DNA from: an uncultured Prevotella sp.
GTDB taxonomy: Bacteria > Bacteroidota > Bacteroidia > Bacteroidales > Bacteroidaceae
DNA length: 7,220 bases
Assembly: GCA_900547085.1 (NCBI GenBank)
Contig: URFI01000120.1
Span: forward strand, 1 to 7,220
Reading direction: 5' to 3'
Notes under the pieces: model-generated
Database searches by the model: none
What the model saw: only the letters and a program-made list of their open reading frames with translations
What the model was told of the DNA's origin: nothing
Part shown: positions 1-5,779 of the stretch, piece by piece
How the letters are laid out: the number at the start of each line of letters is the position of its first letter
How positions within the stretch are numbered: the stretch's first letter is position 1
Program-made: the position numbers and the translations under genes

Positions 1-165
1 ATAAAGTTGTTAAAACATTCTACAAATAGCCTTAATCAAATTGCTAATTCATTGGGATTTTCTGATAATTCAAACTTTACAAAATTCTTCAAGCATAATG
101 ACCCCCAAAAACGAACACCATCGGAGTATCGGAATAATTGGCAGGAAGAACGAGAATTAGATTGA
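1..165 (+). CDS. AraC-family transcriptional regulator, C-terminal fragment (5' end outside window)
   Basis: Frame 1 is open from the first base to TGA at 163-165 and gives 54 residues that read as the second helix-turn-helix of an AraC/XylS DNA-binding domain. Visible hallmarks are the recognition-helix region IANSLGFSDNSNFTKFFK (residues 14-31) and the closing motif TPSEYR (39-44). Family members bind DNA as regulators, usually with an N-terminal sensor domain, which would lie left of the window. The turn between FFK and TPSEYR appears about two residues longer than the usual K-x-x-G-x-TP pattern, and the usual glycine is missing (HNDPQKR). The coding sequence is very AT-rich, like the next 600 bases. 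Family assignment is firm; the target is unknown. Because only the tail is visible, I cannot tell whether the full gene is intact. Confidence 0.8.
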   Translation: MKLLKHSTNSLNQIANSLGFSDNSNFTKFFKHNDPQKRTPSEYRNNWQEERELD

Positions 166-331
166 ATGCTTGTGAAAATGAGAAAAGGCAACGTTAAGCA
201 AATTAATTTAATCTTGAATATTGCTGTCCGCTAAAACTTTTTTGAGCATATAATTAGGGCGTCCTTGTTTTTTGTTGACACATGAATTATCTACATAAGC
301 GCTTGATAAAATCGGAGAACGAGTAAAAAAA
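166..331. other. AT-rich intergenic region between AraC tail and hypothetical gene
   Basis: A 166-bp gap between two convergent genes. No hairpin with T-run, promoter or RNA gene was recognised. On the minus strand 208-336 is open for 43 codons and ends with the protein-like QGRPNYMLKKVLADSNIQD, but has no usable start. It could be a worn gene remnant or chance. Confidence 0.35.
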
Positions 332-763
332 TTACTTTATTCTCACAAAGACAACCTTGTCTATTAGTGTCGGTTTCTTGTAAGTTTTTTGCGGAGTTGG
401 GGAATTTATATATATAATCGTATCCCCATCGTCAAATTCCCCCAATTGATCTATAATGCCATTATGATAGACAATTTCATTCCATTCATCCATTCCTCCA
501 ACCTTCCATGTTCCTACAGTATCAGCCATAAATGGCACGGAAAATGATAAGGAAAATGTCATATCAGAATTAAATATTAATCTTAAATTATTATATTTTT
601 CAATAGAATCCTTATAAATTTCAGAATCAGTATGATTAAAATCTAATTTATAAATTCCTACGATACTATTTATTTTATTGTATCTATAATTATAATCAGA
701 TATGCACCAATATAGCGCATATCCAATTATAAAAAAGAAGAATATTATAGTGAGTCTTTTCAT
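332..763 (-). CDS. Hypothetical exported or membrane-anchored protein, lipocalin-like in appearance
   Basis: A 143-residue protein, ATG at 763 and TAA at 332. I do not recognise a named family. Residues 4-19 form one strongly hydrophobic segment (I/F-rich) behind MKR, consistent with a signal anchor or uncleaved signal peptide. Cys20 follows but the preceding residues (L-Y-W) do not make a lipobox. The rest is predicted to be soluble and beta-rich, with IVGIYKLDF near 34-42, TFSLSF near 69-74 and GTWKV near 84-88, a pattern typical of small lipocalin-like exported Bacteroidota proteins. That comparison is inference. It lies 50 bp downstream of the thioredoxin-like gene on the same strand; I saw no Bacteroides-type -7 box or strong terminator in the gap, so read-through is possible. 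Base composition is far more AT-rich than the genes to the right, suggesting a different origin. Confidence 0.6.
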   Translation of the reverse strand: MKRLTIIFFFFIIGYALYWCISDYNYRYNKINSIVGIYKLDFNHTDSEIYKDSIEKYNNLRLIFNSDMTFSLSFSVPFMADTVGTWKVGGMDEWNEIVYHNGIIDQLGEFDDGDTIIYINSPTPQKTYKKPTLIDKVVFVRIK

Positions 764-813
764 TTTGGGTTCTTTATATAGGGCCTGCTAATTAGTTGAA
801 AAAACGTCTGGCA

Positions 814-1974
814 CTAATCTTTGTCAGAGGTTATAATTTGGCCCAACTCCTGATAGAACGTCTCCACCTCGCCCAAATAAGTTTTCAATATCTTCCCATC
901 GGGACCTATCAGCACCTTATAAGGATAGCCTTTCACCCTATATGCGGTCTCGACCCTCGCATCGCCGTCTCTCACCTGCGGCCACGGCAACTGGTATTTC
1001 TCCAAAGCCTGTTTCCATTTTTCGGCTTTGTCGTTGCAATCGATGCCCACAAACTCAATGCGGTCTCCGTATTGGGCATAGCATTCTTTCATTTTGGGAA
1101 ATCCCTTGATGCACCATGTGCACCATGAGCCCCAGAAGTCCAGCAGCACATATTTACCCTGCAGGGAACTGAGCGTGAGCGTATCGCCCTGCGGCGTGGG
1201 GAGGGAAAAATCGGGGGCCATCGCGCCTACTTTAGCCGTATCGGCTACTTCTTTCCGAGCTTTCCTCATCACGGCCATCCGCTCGAAGGCTTCCTGCCAC
1301 ATATCCAAATATCCTTTGAAACGACCGTTGCGCACTGCGGGACTAAGCTTCCGTATGACCGGAACCACACGGTCCATATTCACGTCAAGCACCAAAGTCG
1401 CCGTGGCGTCCTCGTCGGGATGCTGTACGATGTACTCCTCGACCACAGGGTACATGCGCCGATTGATGTCACGGTTGGCGGCTTTGCGTATGCTGTCGAG
1501 CCGAGCGGCATCGTCACCGGCAGCCACTCCCGCCTCATACTCTTTTTTGGCGATGCCAAATTCCTTGTGAAAAGGCCTTCCCACGTCCATCACTTTGGCG
1601 TACTGCTGATAGAACGCGCTGCCCGAAACGCGGACACTGTACTCGTCGATGAAATCTCCTTCTATGTTGACAAATTCGTTGGGGACAAAGAAAAAGTACA
1701 TGACCTTTTTGGGACTGGATTTCAACCGAAGACTCCCTTGGTAGGCCTTGTCTATAGAAAGCGAAAAATTGAAATGGCCGTTATTGACGGGCGTCGCAAA
1801 ATTGATGATTTTCTTGTCCGGGTTTCGCTCTACATACTCCACGAGGATGGAGTCGTTTCCAACGTCGGTCAGTGCGCCGCTCATCGTAAAATTGCTCTGT
1901 GCCGAGGCCCCTGACGAATACAGCCACGTTGCCACCGACAAAATAAAGAATTTCAATTTACATGCTCTTTTCAT
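814..1974 (-). CDS. TlpA/ResA-like thiol-disulfide oxidoreductase with DUF4369-type N-terminal region
   Basis: A 386-residue exported redox protein. I start it at the ATG at 1974, because this gives a clean signal peptide (MKR, hydrophobic core around 9-19, ASA cleavage before Gln26); the frame extends 13 codons upstream only to a TTG. Residues ~27-120 look like the beta-rich DUF4369 region common in Bacteroidota TlpA proteins. Residues ~121-245 are charged and helical. Residues ~248-386 are an AhpC/TSA-Redoxin thioredoxin fold: APDFSLPTPQG at 253-263, active site W284-C285-T-W-C288, and the cis-proline loop GYPYKVLIGPDG at 349-360 with Pro351. Family members reduce or reshuffle disulfides of envelope proteins; the substrate here is unknown. 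The C-T-W-C dipeptide differs from the usual C-x-P-C. A near-perfect promoter lies about 50-90 bases upstream. It may be co-transcribed with the small gene at 332-763. Confidence 0.9.
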   Translation of the reverse strand: MKRACKLKFFILSVATWLYSSGASAQSNFTMSGALTDVGNDSILVEYVERNPDKKIINFATPVNNGHFNFSLSIDKAYQGSLRLKSSPKKVMYFFFVPNEFVNIEGDFIDEYSVRVSGSAFYQQYAKVMDVGRPFHKEFGIAKKEYEAGVAAGDDAARLDSIRKAANRDINRRMYPVVEEYIVQHPDEDATATLVLDVNMDRVVPVIRKLSPAVRNGRFKGYLDMWQEAFERMAVMRKARKEVADTAKVGAMAPDFSLPTPQGDTLTLSSLQGKYVLLDFWGSWCTWCIKGFPKMKECYAQYGDRIEFVGIDCNDKAEKWKQALEKYQLPWPQVRDGDARVETAYRVKGYPYKVLIGPDGKILKTYLGEVETFYQELGQIITSDKD

Positions 1975-2029
1975 ATTATGGGGATTTAAAGTTGTTTTCC
2001 AATGTTTCGGCAAGCAGCCTCATTCACGA

Positions 2030-2060
2030 CAAAAATAGGTAAAATAGTTGATTTGTCAAA
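2030..2060 (-). promoter_or_regulatory. Bacteroides-type promoter for the TlpA-like gene
   Basis: On the minus strand, TTTG (2060-2057) is followed by exactly 19 bp and then TATTTTTG (2037-2030). This matches the Bacteroidota sigma-ABfr consensus (TTTG, 19-20 bp, TAnnTTTG). It predicts transcription starting near 2022 and a leader of about 48 nt before the ATG at 1974. Confidence 0.7.
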
Positions 2061-2277
2061 GTGTTTTCGTTTTGCTTCTTTCATGTTTTAACACCCAAAG
2101 GTAGTCATTTTTGGAGAATTATACAAATATTAAGATATTTATATCAAAAAGATAGATTCAACTTCAAAATGCTTCTCATCCCGCACGCGAGGGATGGTAA
2201 GTTGGGCATCTGGCACCAAACACACAACTATCTGAAATCCAACACGTTGACAAAAATCCAGAAACCGCCTTTCAATA

Positions 2278-2365
2278 GCATGGAGATTGGAGAACAAAGG
2301 CATGAAGATTGGCGGGTAAAGTCAACGGGTTTAGCGGGTAAAGGCATGGAGATTGAAATCCATCG
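2278..2365. repeat. Degenerate 22-bp tandem repeat, about four units
   Basis: GCATGRAGATTG occurs at 2278-2289, 2300-2311 and 2344-2355, i.e. at steps of 22 and 44 bp. The intermediate unit 2322-2343 lacks that head but shares the tail GCGGGTAAAG with the unit at 2300-2321. Units 1 and 2 agree at about 17 of 22 positions. A 22-bp period does not preserve a reading frame, which argues against coding. Confidence 0.55.
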
Positions 2366-2370
2366 CCTTT
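2340..2370. repeat. Strong inverted repeat (11-bp stem)
   Basis: AAAGGCATGGA (2340-2350) pairs with TCCAT (2359-2363) plus GCCTTT (2365-2370), with a single bulged C at 2364 and an 8-nt loop. It overlaps the last unit of the 22-bp tandem repeat. There is no long T-run on either side, so a classical intrinsic terminator is not clearly supported; an RNA hairpin or protein site is equally possible. Confidence 0.45.
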
Positions 2371-2422
2371 GTGTTAGATGATGAGGGCAACTGACGGGAG
2401 CAGAACATCTGATGGCATGCTA

Positions 2423-2434
2423 TGCCTGGAAGTG
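2423..2434. repeat. Direct repeat copy 1, TGCCTGGAAGTG
   Basis: Identical 12-mer to 2710-2721. Similarity continues weakly afterwards (AAAT four positions into each flank, GGGCAA a little later). It lies about 26 bp left of the large palindrome. Confidence 0.5.
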
Positions 2435-2460
2435 GGAAATCTTTCATTGAAGGGCAATAT

Positions 2461-2656
2461 TGTTGAACAACGAATGTAACAAATGTAACGAATAAACTAA
2501 ACAAGACAATGAATGCAAGCGTTCGACGAATATAACAAATCTGCCGACATGAACATGTCGCATGGCTTTGCCAAATTAGTTTGATTCGGTGAACGCCTGC
2601 GTTCATTGATTCCGACAATCGGATTCGTTGCATTCGCTTAATTCGTTGTTGTAACA
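2461..2656. repeat. Large imperfect palindrome with mirrored AACGAAT motifs
   Basis: The left arm 2461-2524 and right arm 2591-2656 are imperfect reverse complements. Anchors pair in register: ACAACGAAT near 2467-2475 with ATTCGTTGT near 2641-2649, AACGAAT 2487-2493 with ATTCGTT 2623-2629, and GCGTTC 2519-2524 with GAACGC 2591-2596. The two AACGAAT copies and their two mirror copies are each 18 bp apart. The interior also shows weaker symmetry (GACGAAT near 2525 against ATTCGGT near 2590) and a perfect 7-bp hairpin CGACATG-AA-CATGTCG at 2545-2560. Right-arm sub-hairpins are GAACGC-CT-GCGTTC (2591-2604) and TCCGA-CAA-TCGGA (2611-2623). It could be a non-autonomous element (MITE-like), a REP-type intergenic repeat or a structured RNA. 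I cannot decide which. Confidence 0.6.
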
Positions 2657-2686
2657 AAAAATACATGATTGTTTATGACAACAAAC

Positions 2687-2709
2687 AAGCTTTTTTAATG
2701 AAAGAGCTT
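2687..2709. repeat. Hairpin with 9-bp stem
   Basis: AAGCTTTTT (2687-2695) pairs with AAAGAGCTT (2701-2709) through one G-U pair, with loop TAATG. It shares bases 2706-2709 with the next hairpin, so the two cannot form at once. Confidence 0.4.
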
Positions 2710-2744
2710 TGCCTGGAAGTGACAAATAATCGGCAGGGCAAAGC
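2706..2744. repeat. Hairpin GCTTTGCC/GGCAAAGC spanning direct-repeat copy 2
   Basis: GCTTTGCC (2706-2713) is a perfect reverse complement of GGCAAAGC (2737-2744). The loop contains most of the second copy of the 12-bp direct repeat TGCCTGGAAGTG (2710-2721). The first copy at 2423 shows only an imperfect version of the same arrangement (ATGCC and GGCAAT). Neither copy has a T-tract suitable for a terminator on the plus strand. Confidence 0.4.
2710..2721. repeat. Direct repeat copy 2, TGCCTGGAAGTG
   Basis: Exact match to 2423-2434, 287 bp away. The pair brackets the large palindrome. Confidence 0.5.
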
Positions 2745-2764
2745 ATAATTCATGAATTTTTTAC

Positions 2765-2772
2765 TAACTTTG
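2765..2772 (+). promoter_or_regulatory. Bacteroides-type -7 box for the holB operon
   Basis: TAACTTTG fits TAnnTTTG exactly. No TTTG or TTG is present at the expected position around 2742-2745, so the -33 half is weak or absent. A start near 2779 would give a leader of roughly 55 nt before the GTG at 2835. Confidence 0.5.
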
Positions 2773-2834
2773 CAAACAGATGGCTCGAGCTGGAAAGGCA
2801 GCTGGCAACGGCCTACAACAACGATTTTGGAACA

Positions 2835-3986
2835 GTGAAATTCAGCGAAGTAATCGGACAGGAAGACGCTCAGGCGCGCCTTTTACAGCTGGTGCGCGAG
2901 AACCGTGTGCCCCATGCCATCATGCTTTGCGGCCCGTACGGCAGTGGCAAGTTGGCCTTGGCCTTGGCTTTCGCCTCCTATTTGCTGGGCGAACGCAACG
3001 AAGAGGGGCAGTCGGTGCTGAACAACGACCATGCCGTGACCAATGCCGAGGCCATGCTGCGCAACTGGGAGCATCCCGATTTGCACTTCACCTTCCCCGT
3101 GATTCGCCCAACAGGCACCTCATCTGACCACAAAATGGTGAGCGACGACTTTGGCAGGGAATGGCGAACGCTGCTCAAAGAAGGTGCCTATTTCAGCATG
3201 GATCAATGGCTCGACCGCATGAAGGCCACCACGCAGCAAGCCCAAATATTTGAGGCAGAGAGCGATGAGCTGACCCGCAAGCTGAGCTTGAAATCGAGTC
3301 AGGGCGGTTATAAAATCTCCCTCATCTGGCTGCCCGAGCGCATGAATCAGGTTTGTGCCAACAAACTGCTCAAGCTACTGGAAGAGCCGCCCCTGCAGAC
3401 CCTGTTCATCCTGGTGTGCGAGGAGCCCGAGAAACTGCTCGAGACCATCCGAAGTCGCGTGCAACGCATCGACGTGAGACGCATTGACGACCAGGCCATC
3501 GAGCAGGCGTTGGTAGAAAAACGCGGACTGGAAGCCGACATGGCGCACCGCATAGCACGCACGGCCAACGGCAACTGGCTGAAAGCATTGGAGACACTGG
3601 ATGCTGACAACGAGAACAGACAGTTTCTGGAAACCTTCAAACAACTAATGCGACTGGCGTACATGCGCAACGTGAAGGAGCTGAAGAAATGGACTGAGGG
3701 CGTTGCCGGCTACGGACGAGAGAAGCAGCGGCGCATGCTGGACTACTTCAGCAGAATGGTTCGCGAAAACTTTATGTACAACTTTCGCCTGCCCGAGCTG
3801 AACTACATGACGATTGAAGAGGAGGATTTTGCCAAGAACTTCGCCCGATTCATCAACGAAGCCAACGTCATGGAGATTGAAGAACTGTTCGCCTCGGCAC
3901 GAAGAGACATCGGGCAAAACGCCAATGCAAAGATTGTCTTCTTCAACATGGCGTTGGAAATGATTGTTCTGCTCATCAAAAAATAA
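2835..3986 (+). CDS. holB: DNA polymerase III subunit delta' (clamp-loader)
   Basis: A 383-residue AAA+ family protein, the delta' subunit of the clamp loader that opens the beta sliding clamp with delta and gamma/tau in the replisome. Seen directly: N-terminus KFSEVIGQEDAQARL typical of the family, P-loop GPYGSGK at 33-39, EHPDLHFTFPVI at 79-90, ANKLLKLLEEPP at 175-186, and the sensor/arginine-finger segment TIRSRVQ at 204-210. The remaining third is the helical collar domain, ending in a hydrophobic tail (IVLLIKK). The strand preceding box ANKLLKLLEEPP reads ISLIWLPERM, so the Walker B acidic residues are missing, as expected of a non-hydrolysing delta'. The four-cysteine zinc module found after the P-loop in many delta' proteins is absent, and SRC has become SRV. 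I start at GTG 2835 because it gives the family N-terminus; no in-frame ATG lies upstream. It is first in a run with ricT and gldH. Confidence 0.9.
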   Translation: MKFSEVIGQEDAQARLLQLVRENRVPHAIMLCGPYGSGKLALALAFASYLLGERNEEGQSVLNNDHAVTNAEAMLRNWEHPDLHFTFPVIRPTGTSSDHKMVSDDFGREWRTLLKEGAYFSMDQWLDRMKATTQQAQIFEAESDELTRKLSLKSSQGGYKISLIWLPERMNQVCANKLLKLLEEPPLQTLFILVCEEPEKLLETIRSRVQRIDVRRIDDQAIEQALVEKRGLEADMAHRIARTANGNWLKALETLDADNENRQFLETFKQLMRLAYMRNVKELKKWTEGVAGYGREKQRRMLDYFSRMVRENFMYNFRLPELNYMTIEEEDFAKNFARFINEANVMEIEELFASARRDIGQNANAKIVFFNMALEMIVLLIKK

Positions 3987-4069
3987 CAATATATACAAGA
4001 ATGTCGTCCACGAGAAGGCTCACCGCCGACAACCGTGACAGCAGCATTCTTCCACTCAACTTTTACACA

Positions 4070-5287
4070 ATGGATTACAAAAATATGAAATTCAAGATAG
4101 CCAACGGGTGTGACAGAGGCCTTTGCCGCCACTCGTGTGGCCGCCAAGACAAGCAGTTGAACACCTATGACTGGCTGGCCGACATCCCAGGAAACAACCT
4201 GACGACCGACTTGGTGGAGGTTCAGTTCAAGAATACCCGAAAGGGATATTTCCACAACGTGAACGGGTTGGACCTGAAAAAGGGCGACATCGTGGCCGTA
4301 GAAGCCAGTCCGGGACACGACATTGGCGTGGTGACGCTCACCGGAAGCCTGGTGAAGCTGCAAATCAAGAAGGCCAATTTGAGGTCGCAAGATGAGATTA
4401 AACGCATCTACCGCATCGCCAAAGAGGTGGACATGGAGAAATACAGGGAGGCGAAGGCTCGCGAACACGACACCATGATACAGAGTAGAAAGATTGCGAA
4501 GGATCTTGGTTTGCAAATGAAGATAGGCGACGTGGAGTATCAGGGCGACGGCAACAAGGCCATCTTCTACTATATTGCCGACGAACGCGTTGACTTCAGG
4601 CAGCTCATCAAAGTGCTGGCCGAAACTTTCCACGTGCGCATTGAGATGAAACAGATTGGTGCCCGGCAGGAAGCAGGGCGCATTGGCGGCACCGGACCAT
4701 GTGGACGAGAGCTTTGTTGCGCCACCTGGATGAAGAACTTCGTATCGGTTAGCACCAATTCGGCACGCATCCAAGACATCTCGTTGAACCCACAAAAGCT
4801 GGCCGGAATGTGCGCCAAACTGAAATGCTGCCTCAACTATGAGGCCGACGACTATCTGGAAGCCAGTCGAAAACTGCCCAGCAGGGAGATTGTGTTGCAC
4901 ACGGTGGACAAGGATTATTATCATTTCAAGGCAGATATCCTCACAGGGATGGTGACCTACTCTACCGAAAAGAACGCTGCCGTGGACCTCGAGACGATTG
5001 ATATCCAACGCATCCAGGAAATCATTGAGATGAACAAGCGGGGCGAAAAGCCAGCTTCGCTCTCGAATGATGGGCAGAAGAAAGAAGAACACAAGCCTAA
5101 AGATTTGCTTGCCGGTGCTGACATCAGTAGGTTTGACAAAAACAAAAACCGAAAGAAAAGGCCCAACACGGAGGCTTCAGAAGGCAATGCAAGACGGGGA
5201 AACAACAACAATCGGCGCAGAAACAACCAAAACCGCAGGCGAAAAACAGACCGAAAAGACAATCAAGAACGTCAGGCAGATAATTGA
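4070..5287 (+). CDS. ricT: PSP1-domain iron-sulfur protein, RicT/YaaT-like
   Basis: A 405-residue PSP1 protein. In Bacillus subtilis, RicT (YaaT) works with RicA and RicF in an Fe-S complex that affects RNase Y mRNA processing, competence and sporulation; the role in Bacteroidota is not established. Seen: VEVQFKNTRKGY at 49-60, GDIVAVEASPGHDIGVVTLTG at 72-92, DVEYQGDGNKAIFYYIADERVDFR at 154-177, and the cysteine motifs GPCGRELCC at 209-217 and GMCAKLKCC at 246-254 (CxxxxCC twice), the expected cluster ligands. An extra N-terminal trio C14, C19, C23 is present. From about residue 330 the chain becomes a hydrophilic K/R/N-rich tail (NNNNRRRNNQNRRR near 378-391), probably disordered and possibly nucleic-acid binding. 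I chose ATG 4070 because the conserved part begins there (MDYKNMKFKIANGC). An in-frame ATG at 4001, 14 bp after holB, would add 23 unconserved-looking residues. Stop is 6 bp before gldH. Confidence 0.9.
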   Translation: MDYKNMKFKIANGCDRGLCRHSCGRQDKQLNTYDWLADIPGNNLTTDLVEVQFKNTRKGYFHNVNGLDLKKGDIVAVEASPGHDIGVVTLTGSLVKLQIKKANLRSQDEIKRIYRIAKEVDMEKYREAKAREHDTMIQSRKIAKDLGLQMKIGDVEYQGDGNKAIFYYIADERVDFRQLIKVLAETFHVRIEMKQIGARQEAGRIGGTGPCGRELCCATWMKNFVSVSTNSARIQDISLNPQKLAGMCAKLKCCLNYEADDYLEASRKLPSREIVLHTVDKDYYHFKADILTGMVTYSTEKNAAVDLETIDIQRIQEIIEMNKRGEKPASLSNDGQKKEEHKPKDLLAGADISRFDKNKNRKKRPNTEASEGNARRGNNNNRRRNNQNRRRKTDRKDNQERQADN

Positions 5288-5293
5288 TAGGAC

Positions 5294-5749
5294 ATGAGAA
5301 AGTTGGGGGTAGCACTCATCCTTTGCATCCTTTTTGCAGCTTGCAACGAAAAAAAAGTGTATGACACCTTTCGTCATACACCCCTTGCAGGCTGGGAAAA
5401 GAATGACAGTTTGGCGTTTGATGTGCCCAAGTTGAAAGCATCGGGACACTACCAATCGGCGTTGGCCCTGCGAATCAACAACGAATATCCGTTCATGGGA
5501 CTCACGCTCATCGTTGAGCAAACCGTTCATCCGGCGCACATCAAACACGTCGACACGCTCAATTGCGCGCTCATTGGTGCCAATGGGGTGCCCAAGGGAC
5601 AAGGAATTGGCTACTATCAATATGCGTTTGACATCACTTCGATGGACTTACACGAAGGTGATTCGCTGCACATCAGCGTTCGTCATGACATGAAAAGAGA
5701 GATTTTACCAGGCATCAGCAACGTGGGAGTGAGCCTGACGAAACGGTAA
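5294..5749 (+). CDS. gldH: Gliding motility lipoprotein GldH family
   Basis: A 151-residue lipoprotein. The signal peptide MRKLGVALILCILFAAC ends in a lipobox with lipidated Cys17, so the mature protein sits in the cell envelope. The body matches what I know of GldH: YDTFRHTPLAGWEKNDSL near 23-40, then a beta-rich domain including YYQYAFDI and HISVRHDMKREILPGISNVG toward the end. GldH is needed for gliding in Flavobacterium johnsoniae, but homologues are widespread in non-gliding Bacteroidales, where the role is unclear. It starts 6 bp after the ricT stop and is very likely co-transcribed with holB and ricT. Its TAA lies 30 bp from the convergent rodA stop; that gap shows only a weak TTTTT-GA-AAAA inverted repeat, so a terminator is not clear. 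Length is close to that of other GldH proteins. Confidence 0.85.
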   Translation: MRKLGVALILCILFAACNEKKVYDTFRHTPLAGWEKNDSLAFDVPKLKASGHYQSALALRINNEYPFMGLTLIVEQTVHPAHIKHVDTLNCALIGANGVPKGQGIGYYQYAFDITSMDLHEGDSLHISVRHDMKREILPGISNVGVSLTKR

Positions 5750-5779
5750 AGGGGCTGTTGTTTTTGAAAAATTGGTAGC

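Larger units (their letters stand above)
1975..2834. other. 860-bp non-coding, repeat-rich intergenic region
   Basis: Between the TlpA-like gene and holB I find no convincing gene. The open frames here have non-ATG starts or low-complexity, family-less translations that run through repeats. Left to right it holds the minus-strand promoter at 2030-2060; an AT-rich inverted repeat AAATAT-TAAG-ATATTT at 2125-2140; a small hairpin CATCCC/GGGATG at 2177-2196 without a T-tract; the 22-bp tandem repeat at 2278-2365; a short hairpin GGCAT-GCT-ATGCC at 2414-2426; the direct repeats at 2423 and 2710 around the palindrome at 2461-2656; two overlapping hairpins at 2687-2744; and a -7 box at 2765-2772. 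Non-coding RNA or mobile-element remnants are both possible. Confidence 0.6.

Noticed and set aside
208..336. 43-codon minus-strand frame ending QGRPNYMLKKVLADSNIQD
   Set aside because: Looks protein-like but lacks a start and overlaps nothing recognisable; it could be a remnant, not enough for a gene call.
2061..2381. 106-residue plus-strand open frame
   Set aside because: It begins with GTG, overlaps the minus-strand promoter and crosses the 22-bp repeat, whose period is not a multiple of three. No protein-like pattern.
2461..2656. CRISPR array
   Set aside because: Repeats are short, inverted about one centre and not separated by uniform unique spacers; no cas gene is present.
2331..2666. 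111-residue minus-strand open frame in the intergenic region
   Set aside because: It runs through the palindrome; the translation has no recognisable family and its apparent hydrophobic part derives from the repeated AACGAAT-type sequence.
2780..3127. ATG-started 115-residue frame overlapping the start of holB
   Set aside because: It lies in another frame over a clearly coding holB; only its first ~55 bases are outside holB. Kept only as a note for the holB start question.
3803..5092. 429-residue minus-strand open frame opposite ricT
   Set aside because: Antisense shadow of ricT and the holB end; ricT has strong family motifs and the antisense product has none.
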